NCBI GenBank assembly: GCA_025642065.1
Contig: JAODUP010000556.1
Coordinates: 25,001 to 89,000 of the forward strand
DNA from: Paralvinella palmiformis
Taxonomy: Eukaryota > Annelida > Polychaeta > Terebellida > Alvinellidae
DNA: 64,000 nucleotides
Direction: 5' to 3'
The notes under the pieces were generated by a model. It did no database searches. It was not told the origin of the DNA and was given only the letters and a program-made list of their open reading frames with translations. A program made the translations under genes and the position numbers. Below are positions 51,181 through 63,057 of the stretch, in pieces (position 1 is the stretch's first letter; each line of letters begins with the position of its first letter).

Positions 51181-51530
51181 TTTCCGCTGAGCCCTAGGAG
51201 TCAATGGACAGAGTTATGAATGTTTGGATTAATTAGCCATTCAGTGGCACTAATAAGTGCACTTAGTTATCGTCTTAATAGACAACTTCGTCACAATCTT
51301 TGGATAAAAACAATTAGCTCGCATTAAACTAGAAATAAAGGTTTAGTTAACAAAACGTGAATTGTATGTTTGACTGTCCAGTACGAGGAGTTATGCCAGT
51401 GTGCGCACGTGTGTATGTGTTATTTTTGCTCCACGTGTAGTTTATTACATATATTTCTTTGTTAATATGATAACATTGCTAAAGACCAGTGGTCTCACCC
51501 TCATATAGATATATGGTCGATTCAAATAGA
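51181..51530. other. No feature recognised
   Basis: Spacer between two LINE insertions in opposite orientation. Confidence 0.4.
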
Positions 51531-54500
51531 GGTCCAGGTAGATAACAGGTATAACTTTAAAACTATATGAATCGACGGATTATTTGGATGAAAATGGAGA
51601 TTCGCCTCTTGGACAGGGTAACCAAGACTGTAAATATTATGAACCTTATCAATTATCCCAGATGATCGAAGTTACAAAGATTGCTCTGTCTAGTTTTCAT
51701 TTAAATTGTAGAAGCTTATCGTCAAATTGGGATGCGTTCTATAATCTTCTATGTGATTGGCATAACAAGACATTTTCCTTTGATGTAATCGAAGTGAGTG
51801 AGGTATTTCGTGTTGACAGAGACCCCCGCATCGTTCTCCCTGGATATCACATTATTATAACGCGCTGTAGAAATGAGGATGGTAGAGGTGGCGTGGGTCT
51901 ATTTATAAAAGACTCGATTAATTTTAAAGTTAGGGAAGACTTGAGCGTATTCATTCCACATGTTTATGAATCCCTGTTTGTCGAAGTGGAAAATGAATCT
52001 CATAAGAAAATAATCGCTGGTGTCATATATATACCCAACACTCTACCATCTGCCGAAGTTGATGTATTTACATCTACTCTGTTTGATATTATGGAAATTA
52101 TCAATATTGAATGTAAATCAAGCTTGATTCTTGGTGATGTAGCCTATTCTGATTGATCATATCTATTATAATCTGGCCTGCAAAGACACACTATCAGGAA
52201 TTATCTTGACTGATGTGGCGGATCACTTCGGTACATTCTATATTGTAAATGATTCAAACAGAAATACCGATAAACCTATATTCATTACTAAACGGAAATT
52301 TACTGAAACCAACATGACAATAAATTATGATTGTCCTAACTCCGCTTATGATAAATTCATGTCAATCTATAAAACTATATTCAACGAAACATTTCCTTTG
52401 CTTAAAACACGATTCAATAAGAAATACATGAAATGTGACCCATGGGTCTCAACCGGATTATTGGCATCTGCCAGACATAAGGCAAAGTTATTTAAAAAGA
52501 AACTTAGTAAACCAACCAACGAAAACATTAAATGTTATAAAAATTACTTGAATGTATTCAATAAAGCCAAGCGCGAGCTAAAAAGAAACTATTACTTCCA
52601 TCTCCTAGAATTAAAAAAAAAACAATATGAAAAACACGTAGTCAGTACTAAAACAAGCAACAGGTAAACAAAATGACAAATCTAACTGGCCCCAGACTTT
52701 CAAAATAGACAACAAATAGATTTCAGGTGAAACTGATATAACAAATAGCTTCAATAAGTATTTTTCAAATATTGGTAAAACCACCTCTGAAAATATCCCT
52801 AAAACGTACAAAAAAGTTAATGACTATTTGAAAACACCTCAAATAAACAGTATATTTTTGAAAACTATAGAACCAGATCAAGTCCTCGAAATCACAAACA
52901 AATTAAAACCTAAGCTTAGTACAGGTCATGATGAAATATCCTCCAAACTACTCCAGGAATCTATTGAATACATTAAATATCCATTGACACACATTATAAA
53001 TAGATCAATAATTACCGGTATTGTTCCCAATCAACTGAAAATAGCTAAGGTAATTCCAATACACAAATCAGCTGATCCCACTGAATTAAAACAAATTTAG
53101 ACCCATCAGCCTTCTCCCAGCTTTTTAGAAAATATTTGAAAGGATAATGTATAACAAGATAATGAGCTTCCTCAATAGTAATAATATTCTTTACAAAGAT
53201 CAGTATGGTTTTCGTGAAAAACACTCAACAATTCACCCAATTATACATTTATTAAATCAATGTGCAATAGCTAATAATTCGACTCCTAAGCAAGTTACTT
53301 TATCTATTTTCTGAGACCTCTCAAAAGCATTTGATGTTATAAAAACAGACACATTATTAAATAAATTAAATTACTACGGTATTAGGGGAGTCGCCAACAA
53401 ATTGTTTGCCAGTTATCTTGTGAATAGGAAACAATATGTTCAAATCGGTAAAACGAAGTCAGATATTGAATTCATGAACTGTGGTGTACCACAAGGATCT
53501 ATCCTAGGCCCCTTGCTATATTTAATATATGTTAATGACATATCAAAATCCACAAATGCAAATATATTATCTTTTGCAGACGACACTTCTTTAGTCATTA
53601 GTCACACTGATATTTATATCAAAGAGCAAATGTGGAAATGAATAACTTATTTGAATGGTTTTGTGCAAATGGTCAATCGCTAAATAAAAACAAAACAAAA
53701 TATATGGTTTACAAAGGTGGTACCAAAAATGTTGATTTTAACAACTTGGACATTTCAGTTGGTGGTACTCATTTAGAGCAAATTGGTTCTCAATTTCAAG
53801 AGAAAACCACTAAATTTCTTGGTGTGTTTCTGGACGAGACTCTTTCGTGGAAATATCATTTGATTTACATGAAAAATAATATTTCTGGGGCCTTATATGG
53901 CATAAAACAAGTAAAGAAATTCTTACCAAAATATAGTCTGAAAACCTTATATCTGACTCTCATACAACCATATATCTCATATGGTATACTAATTTGGGGG
54001 AACGCCAATTCATCAATCCTTCAGAAAACTGTGTCTTTGCAGAAAAGAGCTATTCGTATTATAAATAATGCGGGTTATAACAATCAAACGGATCCCTTAT
54101 TCAAAAACTGTGAAATCTTAAAATTAAGTGACATGTATCAATACCACGTATGTTTGTTCATGGACGATTTTATTAGCAAGAGACTTCTTATATCCTTCGA
54201 TGGCCTATTCCGTCTAAATTCTGAAGTACAGGAAAATCGCATGAGAAGGCAATCTAGTCATATGCATGTACCTCGATGTAACTCTGCACTATCCGGTAAG
54301 TTGCCGTTAGTCAATTTTCCCATTATATGAAACAATTGGAATAGTATCCTTTCCACTTGTAATTCAAGATAAAAAACTAAGAAAACCCTGAAAAGTTGCA
54401 TCTTAGCTACTTACTCAGCATCTGTAAAATGCAACAACCCTTATTGTTGTCAATGCACACATGTCTAGGTAATTATATGATTCCTTGGTACCTGGTCCAC

Positions 54501-54706
54501 ATACTTCCAATACACACACGACCAGACTTGCAGATACACAAACGGCGTTTTATTGAGCTGACTATTATTAGCTATGATTGTTCGGGGCCAATGGGAAGAC
54601 AACTTCCGCTACATTGGTCCCCCAATTTCTTTATATGTAATATACTTGTAAAATTGCATTATGTATACGTTATTTGATATTGAAATTGGAAATAAATACT
54701 ACTACT
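51531..54706 (+). mobile_element. LINE family A, copy 2 (5'-truncated, with 3' tail)
   Basis: Plus-strand LINE starting at GGTCCAGGTAGATAACAGGT, a few codons into the frame used by copy 1, and ending in AAATAAATACTACTACTAC. EN: 51584-52156 is open and includes ALSSFHLNCRSLSSNWDAFY, RGGVGLFIKDSINF and IIAGVIYIPN, but a deletion of about 125 bp after LILGDV removes the next EN block. RT pieces: LKIAKVIPIHKSADP (to 53099), then SIF-stop-DLSKAFDVI (TGA at about 53313), CGVPQGSILGPLLYLIYVND and ILSFADDTSLVIS. 53632-54330 is an intact 232-codon thumb/C-terminal frame. 3' UTR to 54706. Confidence 0.92.
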
Positions 54707-54985
54707 ACATGAAAAGCCAGTAGTCAGCGAGAACCTTCCAGATTTGACAGTACCACACTAACCACTAGACTACCAACAATCAATATATTGTATGGCTGCT
54801 CATTGTTATGTCTCTATATCATATCGTTATTACAATTATTACTTTTACTATTGACCTTGGTGTTTTGTTCGATACATATTTATTGTGTTCTATTTGTCAA
54901 TCAACAATAATGTATGGTCTTAATGTTGTTATTATAAATATCAATATGGTGAAAAATGCAACAGGTGATACCGAAAAGTGTATGT
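54707..54985. other. No feature recognised
   Basis: AT-rich spacer. Confidence 0.4.
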
Positions 54986-54989
54986 TCAC

Positions 54990-55090
54990 ACCGTGCGGAA
55001 TTATTGGATCCAGGACATCTTCCCCCGGTCTTTTGCCCTTCGGTCGAGGAGTTGATTCCATAATGTGGGTGCTGCATAGTGGAATGACTG
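54990..55090 (-). pseudogene. LINE ORF2 C-terminal scrap
   Basis: Minus strand: GRQSFHYAAPTLWNQLLDRR, the AAP-LWN-LP box near the end of CR1/Jockey-like ORF2 proteins (compare FAAPTLWNKLPAN at 22040). It is cut on its 5' side by the long GT array. Confidence 0.55.
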
Positions 55091-55101
55091 GCGACCAATA
55101 T

Positions 55102-55222
<121 letters not shown>

Positions 55223-55225
55223 ATG

Positions 55226-56523
55226 GTACATAGTAAGAGGCAACAGGCACAGAGCATCAACATATCTAAACCTCCTTCGAAACCTACCTCCATAAATCTA
55301 AATACAACTATACATACATTAATCTAAATATTAAATGTTCAATACCTCCACATATTGATAAATGTGTGCGTATACCTAAGCATGTGTCTGGTCTACTCAG
55401 CAGCCTGTGGGAACCAGCTAATTCGCTTTTCGTACGCGACAAATATGTCACGCCCACAGGAAAGCGGCTACATGCAGGCTACGTACAAAAAGCGGAAGCA
55501 CGTAAACATACCATTTGATACCACAGCTCGCAACAAACACGTGCGTGTGGTTCAATGGTGACTTGCTACATACATATCATAAACTATTTTGACACCACAG
55601 TTTACATTCAACAGTAATTTTCTGTGGTCCAAAAGAAACCTGTATATAAAGCATTTCGACCCCTCAGATGCTGACCTCAGCTTTATTCTGGGTTCGAATA
55701 ACTGAATAAATCCTACCTATATGAACCATGTATCAATACACGTCCGACTGGTCTGGCGTCGAAGTTCTTCTCTAACCTAAGTGAAAATTCAAGCCCTATA
55801 TATAGCCTCAGCGTGTTAACAAACATTACAGTTTGTTCATAACAAAGAGAATGTACACTAACACAGTATGGACTCACTGAAGTGATTTAACTAAAATATA
55901 AACAAAGTAGCAATACCGCACAATGGATTATTACTGGACTAGAACGAAATATCGTCTCAAACCTGAGTAAATACTACGATTTACTCGAACCTAACAGCTA
56001 ACCCTCATACGTTTCCGTTCATTACTAAGGGAACGTTCATTCACGCTTAATTTAGCGTCCCTAAGTATATGCAGTTAGGTGTGGTGGGATCTAAATTAAA
56101 GCGCCTATCCACTTGATCTATTTGACCCATGGTCGAGAACAGCGGATTTCAGGCAGATCTCCGATACTGCGAATGACACGTCGGGATTATAATAGCTATA
56201 CATTTAACAAATTTCCTATATCAGTATAATCTAATTACTCATAATATGGGGAAACTCTGTCCGCAGCTTAATACCCTTGGAGATGCCTGCCGGAGTAGCA
56301 AACGACTACAGGAGTATAAATCCATCAAGCAGCATTGTATGAATTAATATATAGGTCGTTTCGCCAAACCACATAAGAGGACAACAATATAGATTCTACA
56401 TTATACATAACAAAGCTAATAAACTCAAACATGTTGTAATAACGACATAACTTTCTTATACTGGTGTAATAAGGAATCTGGATCGATATAGATATTGTCT
56501 GGTGCGGGCAATGTATGTTTTAA
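55226..56523 (+). repeat. 1.24-kb interspersed unit, copy 2, with its 64-bp left block
   Basis: Left block 55226-55289 (GTACATAGTAAGAGGCAACA start) followed by the main unit 55290-56523, nearly identical to 35414-36650. Differences seen include a 3-base loss in CAACAAACACGTG, TATATA added near 56349 and scattered substitutions. After GTATGTTTTAAG the sequence diverges from copy 1. A 68-codon plus-strand frame starting MINVCVYLSMCLVYSAACGN is kept in both copies but has no known match. Confidence 0.9.
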
Positions 56524-56700
56524 GCCACTGATTGGATAAATGTAATTAAGAAGCATCCAGTGTAGCTACTCATATTCCATGGTCAAATAACTGAGCAATT
56601 CCTTTTTAACGTCAAAGGAAAGTACATGTAGCAAGTGTCACATGGAGTGCTATAAATATGGTTAGGGTATGGTCTATTATAGTATTAATCATTTATTCTT
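56524..56700. other. No feature recognised
   Basis: Short spacer upstream of the FLYWCH frame. Confidence 0.35.
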
Positions 56701-57400
56701 ATGACAACCATGGATATTCACAACGGTGGTCAAAAGCTTCTGCACGAACAATATATCTACACCAAAAAGAACAAGTCTAAGTCTATTATGTGATGGGAAT
56801 GCTCCAACAGGGTTTCCTTTTCCTGCATGAGAGCAGGGACCACAAATATCGAGATCCCGACAGTGATACCCACTATCCCACACGATCATGATTCCGATCC
56901 CGACCCTGTCGCAGCTAGTAGGCGGAAAATCACGATGAAGAACACAAAAGGTAAATCGCGGGGTACGCCAACCAAGATACCCGTAGATACTACGACAACT
57001 GTTACAACTGAGATTAGTGTTGGTGTAGACAACCCCCGAGTTGTCAAACGTGCCATACGTCGGGAGAGCGTCAAGTATCTTCACCAAAATCCACAATCAC
57101 TTCAAGGCTTAGTCATTGAGGATCAATGGATTACGACTGGAAGTGACGACCCACAAAATGTTTGATAATATGATAATGTCATGGACTCGCCCAGCCGTAT
57201 GATTATGTTTGTAACTGGTGAGAGTCTAATACATCTGGCTCGTTCAGATGTCTGGTACATAGATAAAACATTTAACTCCGCTCATCTCCTCTTCCATCAG
57301 CTGTATGTCATTCGTACGCCGCTCGGAGATTCGCCAATCAGCTGTGTCTACGGATTTCTATCCAAAAAGAGCCATAACATAACAGTTATAAGAAACTCGA
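56701..57400 (+). pseudogene. FLYWCH zinc finger plus MULE transposase, N-terminal half
   Basis: A single plus-strand frame from ATG 56701 to about 57420 with only a TGA at 56791 and a TGA-TAA pair at 57163. FLYWCH finger: GGQKLLHEQYIYTKKNKSKS, then WECSNRVSFSCMRAGTTN and the His pair in PHDHDSD. Basic linker to about residue 110. The MULE domain begins RRESVKYLHQNPQSLQGLVI, then RSDVWYIDKTFNSAHLLFHQ (first catalytic Asp region) and LYVIRTPLGD, CVYGFLSKKS, where it breaks off. It complements the C-terminal fragments at 38640-39660 and 21241-20876. Confidence 0.8.
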
Positions 57401-57468
57401 GTTTTGACCGGAAGGGGTTTTGACTAGAGGGCTTTTAGACTGAGGACTTTGACCAGTTACCGGTAAAA
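57400..57468 (+). repeat. GGTTTTGACC short repeat
   Basis: GAGTTTTGACCGGAAGGGGT, TTTGACTAGAGGGCTTTTAG and GGACTTTGACCAG: about three to four imperfect 16-bp units, similar in style to the GTCC family but with TTTTGAC. Confidence 0.6.
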
Positions 57469-57812
57469 CTATCCCAGATATAATAATACATCGGGTCACT
57501 CAGTTAGATTTATCACCAGTATATTGTGCTTGTACTAAATATAGTCCACGCCATAATATATACAATCATGAAGTTGTAGACTCACTTAGCCACCTTATCC
57601 ATTGTGATAATTTTATTAAACCTTGGTCTGACGAATATTTAATGTCAGTTCTGTTGATCAGAGCATTTTAGTATTTGTTTATAATTATATATTCTCAATA
57701 TACATTATTGTTCTTATTCGTGTGTATTTTAATGTATTGTACCATATTCATATTTGTTTGTAAGTATTTCCAAAATCTTGGAGATAGAACCCAAAATAAA
57801 TAAATAAAACAC
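57469..57812 (+). mobile_element. Possible LINE 3' end
   Basis: One frame is open for about 60 codons (RVTQLDLSPVYCACTKYSPR, LSHLIHCDNFIKPWSDEYLM) and ends at a TAG near 57671. AT-rich DNA and an AATAAATAAATAAAAC tail follow. The layout fits the end of a LINE but no diagnostic motif is present. Confidence 0.35.
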
Positions 57813-58515
57813 ACCAACCACGGAAATAAGTTCTTGATACTAAAAATGAAAAGCTAAGACGTCAAACTCAAAACAAATAACAAATACTTCGACCGTCAAT
57901 ATCAACAAAACAGCCTCAAAGCAGCCTCATCCGTAACAGATAAATATCACTGTTTCAAGTGTGAATGTGCAACCAGCTGGACATACCTTTCCAACGTCAT
58001 CGGGAAATAAACGCAGCTGGAGAGTGAACGATAACAGTAATGGCAGTTTTCCTTTTCAGTCAATCGGATTGCCCAAACAAACGCACCATGATGATGATGA
58101 TGATAATAATGATGATGATGATCATTAATAAATACTAATCTTTTAACACCAGGGAATTATGAAGGATGCCGTCACGATTATGAAAGCCAACATTTCATTG
58201 GCTTGTTGTTTTATGGCTGTCGTCCTTTGAAAATGGAATTCAATATATGACTATTAAATTGTCTCCCATCTACCTGTAATATTAGTTACTTTAATCGATT
58301 TTTGTATTAATTATTACAATAAGAAAATATGCCTTCACGCTAAATATGCACTCACGATAAATATAAAAAATATGAGTTCACGTGGTTGCAGTTCCATTCA
58401 AGAAGATTGTGAATTAAATTTTTACTACTCAACCCACAACAGCAAAACTATAGACAATGGCAGCGTTCTGGCCAAGGTCTTGCCATGTGTTTGTGTCGAG
58501 GATTTTATCGAATGT
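57813..58515. other. Mostly featureless; (GAT)n microsatellite
   Basis: A GATGATGATGATGATAATAA run lies at 58087-58122. Nothing else recognised. Confidence 0.45.
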
Positions 58516-58519
58516 GTAA

Positions 58520-58625
58520 CAGGGTGCCTCCTTTGTCTAGCGATTGCGTGTTGTACCACATATCACCACCACCCGTGTTCGAATCTCGGCGTGGGCATAT
58601 CTGAACGCTGTTTCATCTTTGACTT
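58520..58625 (+). mobile_element. tRNA-derived SINE, type B, copy 2
   Basis: GCCTCCTTTGTCTAGCGATT (A-box region), GCGTGTTGTACCACATATCA, CCCGTGTTCGAATCTCGG (B box) and body CGTGGGCATATCTGAACGCT ending TTTGACTTCGCTT. Matches 8935-8820 (minus strand) over its whole length. Confidence 0.75.
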
Positions 58626-60030
58626 CGCTTCATCGAAAGTGTAACATCATTAGTCATATACTAATTATTCGTGTGTTGTTGTTTAGATTTAGTTTTATCG
58701 AAGGAAGAACACGATTGGTCGAATAATAATAATAATGAGGAAATCTTGTAACATGATCTACACAAAGGGAGAAAAACCTCGACTCGTCGTATATAATCGT
58801 GTTTAACTTAAGTACCAAGCTCAATTATACGTCATAGATTATACTGTTTGCCAGACATACATATAATAAGAAAATAAACTGGAACCTGACACTCTTGAAT
58901 ATATCAATGACTATAGACGTTGAATGTTCTACCAAGCGCAAATGTAATTTTGATGAAGTCATACAAAAATGGTATAATTGAAAATGGGAAGGTTTTGTTT
59001 TCTTCTATCAATAAAAAGCTTCACCGTTAGAATGATATTGGTTTTATTAATATTGTAAAATTGAAAGTCAATAAATGTATCCCATTATAAAGTATGGCAA
59101 AAGTACGTTTTAATCAGCATCATCTATCACAAACACGAACTGTTTTCATCTGTCATACATCTACGAAATAACTGATCATTTCGGGTCTTTTCGTTTTTTG
59201 TAATATTCTAAACTTTCAGTCATGTTATTAGATGGCTGCTCGTGGATAAAGTTAATCTATACAATTACTCACTGTATTCTAAGATGTAGTTTTCTAAAGT
59301 CGACGTTAGTTATAATAAATAATATCATAATTTATTAGATAGTTGCTGGTGGTGAATTAAGGTAGGTTATCGAATTTTAAAATAAAACGAGTATAATCTT
59401 AAGAAGGGAGATTAATGTTTTGATTTTTTTCTTTATGACTCTTTAAGCGTAATAGATGAAGATATAGGATCGTTAAAAATAAAGTTAATCCATAAACGCT
59501 TCAAACAGTATTTATCACTAAAGGTATCCTAAAAAGTTAGGTTGAGAGAAATTTTGAATTTTTCCTATCAAACTTCAAACAAAAATAATTTTGTTGATTT
59601 GAAGAAAAAAGTTGTCATTTTAGTTTATAAAGTGGTTCATCGACGATTGATTCTATTATTTCCGATGCATAAAAAGTCTAAAATCATAAGATAAACTATT
59701 TATTATTTAAGGCCAAGTGAGACGACAGGTTTTAGTTTTTAATGTTGACATCAATTTCATTGTCTATAATTCGTTATGGACTGTCAACTTTTGAATTCGT
59801 GTTTTTTTTTGTTGTTGTTGTTCTGAGTTTATAACTTTTCCGCTGTTTATCGACCCATAATACCAAGAAACAATTGTAAGCAATGTTAATTAATTTTTTG
59901 TGGAGATATGCCATTAAACTAATGGCTCTAATGAAAGCGGTCAGTCAAATCATAACGTATCCCAAACCAAATAAATATCAGCAAATGAAAGGTTTAGCAA
60001 TATATTATTTCGTTATGACGACATCGACGA
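58626..60030. other. AT-rich, nothing recognised
   Basis: No open frame of note; a GTT run near 59806-59820. Confidence 0.5.
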
Positions 60031-60047
60031 ACACAACAATACTAACA

Positions 60048-60125
60048 ACAATGTCATCATCATCATCATCATCATCAACAACAACAACAACAACAACAAC
60101 ATCAATAACAACATCAATAATATCA
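60048..60125. repeat. (ATC)n(AAC)n microsatellite
   Basis: TCATCATCATCATCATCATC followed by AACAACAACAACAACAACAA. The 84-codon plus-strand frame ends as Ser/Thr repeat translation. Confidence 0.93.
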
Positions 60126-61335
60126 GTCAATAAATAACAAGAACTCTTACAAATAAACTCCTCCAAATGTCAATTCTTTAATCTTATGTTTTTCATTCGT
60201 TATTTTTTCTACTAATAATAAATAATACACATTGTATAAAACTTTTACAAGATGAAGAATATGATAATAATTATCTACAGTGTATGACAGTTATTGGTGT
60301 GATTGTTTAATTAAATGGAGAAAATGAGATGGATCAGTAAATTGTATATCAAATATTAATTAACTCATAGATGATATATTGAGGAGAGAAAATCTTGTCT
60401 CAATTCAAGTGTCAAGGTCGAGGATCTCTCTCCCCTCTTACATACACACACACACATACACACACACTACCATCATATGAGGACACTGAATGGCCTAAAT
60501 TGTGCCGATGTGTCGTTAAGCAACATTCATCGACCACCACCATCATAAGCTATGATAACGAGCAATAATTCAACATCTTAATGCACTTAGCGAAGCCACA
60601 TAATGTTTGTTTTTAAGAATAGTCAAACGTCCATTATGTCTGACCTATGACCCGTCATTATAAACGAGTAATTAGTTAAATAACAGTGGGGCAATTGTTT
60701 CTCTTCAAATTAAGCGATATCTCTCAAAACATTTGACGATAATGATCTGTATTTACAATGCATTATGATAATGTTAATATTTTCAAATATCAAACTTTTC
60801 CGATTTGGTTCCGCTTCATTAAACTTGAAATTATGCGCGGATTTGCATGAATATGGAAATCTGCAAATATGGAACTCACTGAAGGACACGGAAATAGAAA
60901 TTTAGATTAGACTAGATAATTACCAATCTGAAATGATTGATGCTTGAAAGTTATGAAATGTAAAATGAAAATTTGTATATAAAGTTAACTCAAATGGGTA
61001 ACCTTTAAATGTATTGAGGCGAAGTGAAAGGTGAAACATCCTTATTGGGGACTCTATTTATACCATCCTCTCAGATTTTAAGAACTTATTTTTTTCACTT
61101 ATTATAGGTAATTTGTAAATGATCAGCAAATGACGAATATCTTTTTTAAGTTTTAAAATCTAGTAATAACAAGTTTTATATATGAATTGTTTGTCTGATT
61201 ACTGATACCTCAAGTACATACATTATTATCTATTCTTGTTGTAAACTATAGAACAGTTACTTGGAGTTATAACCGGCTTAATAGAATCTGACAAAAAATA
61301 CTCAATATATCAAGATATAAATAAATACAAATCTC
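60126..61335. other. AT-rich, nothing recognised
   Basis: An ACACACACATACACACACAC run lies at 60443-60470. No genes seen. Confidence 0.5.
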
Positions 61336-61560
61336 AACATGATAAGACTCTAATTAAAACATAATATCAATACTGGACTCTAATTAAAACACAATATCAT
61401 GATAGGACTCTAATTAAAAAACACAGTGTCATGATGTGACTCCAATTAAAACACAGTATCTTGACAGGACTCTAATTAAAACACAATATCATGACAGGAC
61501 TCTAATTAAAACATAATATCATGCTAGGACTCTAATTAAAACACAATATCATGATCTAAC
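61336..61560. repeat. 30-bp minisatellite, about 7-8 copies
   Basis: AGGACTCTAATTAAAACACA plus ATATCATGAT with small changes. Confidence 0.93.
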
Positions 61561-61879
61561 ATATTTTATTTACGATATATAACTTAGTTTGAGATACCTA
61601 ATTTATCAAAATTATCTTTTATTGAAATACTAAATAAATACAGTAAAAGTTGGTTATAGCAAAAGTCAAGGGATGTGGAAATTCATTTCGTTATAATGGT
61701 ACTTCGTTTTATTCGAGTTTTCAAATTAATTAGCAATGCATGAGTGATAATTGGTGAAAATAACCCTGTTTTGTTAAGACACGGAGAAAATGTGTTCCTA
61801 ACTTGTAATTGGATGATGAAAATCAACAATTAATTTCATCTTTTATTTCCACATTCTCCTTCATGATTTTACATGGAAA

Positions 61880-62075
61880 AATCTGTTGCATGTCAGGCAA
61901 TGACTGAAGATAGATGCTCAATTTGCACACGAATTTCCGTGAACTTTTCTCGAGGCATCTTTGTTCTTCAAACACGTTGACAGTGTGCTACACGGAACAC
62001 AATATTCTTTAGCAATCTGAATCTTAGCTTTCACCTTTTGTCAACTTCGTCAATAACTTGCAACTTTGTGTCAGG
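61880..62075 (-). pseudogene. CENP-B-type HTH remnant of the TIR element
   Basis: Minus-strand frames joined by a shift near 62035: TKLQVIDEVDKR then IQIAKEYCVPCSTLSTCLKN and KDASRKVHGNSC. This is the first helix-turn-helix of Tigger/Tc5-like transposases (VI-EVDK---K--IA-E---P-STLST-LKNKD). The rest of the transposase is deleted. A different subfamily from the transposase at 37488-36716. Confidence 0.6.
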
Positions 62076-62091
62076 AGATACTGGTGCTTGA

Positions 62092-62357
62092 TTGTTTTGT
62101 TTTTTGTGGAAAATCCATGTTGGTGCCTTTGAGAAACTTCTCCCCCACCACTCACAGGGAAAGGTGGAGCCGAAATACCCTGAGGGTGATCACTGCCAGA
62201 GTGTTTTACGTGCTCAGTGAGTCTTTAACGTCCCCCTTTATTTCAATGGAGTCGGAAGCGCAATTTCACGTGGTCAGCCACCTAAGATGTTGTGAGCCAA
62301 GAAATTTATCTCTGGAAAATTTCCGGGTGCTTAACCGCTAGGCCCCCGGATCTCACT
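62092..62357 (-). mobile_element. tRNA-derived SINE, type C, copy 2 (inside the TIR element)
   Basis: Matches 34090-34452: GGAGCCGAAATACCCTGAGG, TGCCAGAGTGTTTTACGTGC, TTTAACGTCCCCCTTTATTT and the A-box end CTTAACCGCTAGGCC. The B-box region and part of the 3' end are deleted. It interrupts the CENP-B HTH remnant and so inserted after the DNA transposon. Confidence 0.85.
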
Positions 62358-62690
62358 TAGAGAGATAGCGATTTACGTTCGTAGTTCGTAGTTTATCATA
62401 CGCCACAATACCCTTTGAAGTGACACGTGTCATATTGGTTGTTCCTTTTGCTATTCTAATGGTTTGAAACATGGTATTTCGTTATAACCAGCGCGATTTA
62501 TATTGATTTAATGCTGCTGGAACCGAAAATAAATCACTTCGCTTTAACCACGTTTTAGTTGTATAAATTTCGTTATATCCCAGTATTTTCACTATGGAAG
62601 TGAATGGACGTTTTGCCATACCAGTTAACCACTTCACTTTAAGATACTATTTCGTTATATTCTAGTTATTTATAACCAACTTTTACTTTT

Positions 62691-62920
62691 TCAATTTTTT
62701 ATTGTTTGCATCTGAGATGTTCTTTACTATACTATGTGAAATGTTGATGTTAATTGCCACTTCTACCTACATTGTGTTAAATAGGTTGAACAACATCTAA
62801 ATGTTATAAGATGAAGCTAAAGATGAAACATCCTTCAGGCAAAAACAGATAGCGATATGAACCCAAGTGTTAGAGGCCTGTGGGTAACCATGGAGATGGT
62901 ATACAACGTTACATGTATTG
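62691..62920. other. No feature recognised
   Basis: AT-rich spacer. Confidence 0.35.
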
Positions 62921-62936
62921 GCGCACGCGAGCTCAC

Positions 62937-63013
62937 ACGTGTATGTGTGTATGTGGGTGCGTTTGTGCGTGTGTCTATATGTGTGTGTGTGTGTGCGTGT
63001 GCGTGTATGCGTG

Positions 63014-63056
<43 letters not shown>
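62937..63056. repeat. (GT)n microsatellite
   Basis: Interrupted GTGTGTGT/GCGTGTGTGC, then an uninterrupted GT run at about 63017-63056. Confidence 0.95.

Positions 63057-63057
<1 letters not shown>

Larger units (their letters stand above)
61641..62690. mobile_element. Pogo/Tigger-type DNA transposon remnant with 16-bp terminal inverted repeats
   Basis: GTAAAAGTTGGTTATA at 61643-61658 is exactly inverted as TATAACCAACTTTTAC at 62671-62686. TA precedes CAGTAAAAG on the left, as expected for a TA target site; the right flank has changed. Both ends have subterminal TTTCGTTATA/CTTCGTTTTA motifs. The inside keeps a CENP-B-type HTH remnant on the minus strand (62075-61880) and is interrupted by a SINE at 62092-62357. 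Confidence 0.75.
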
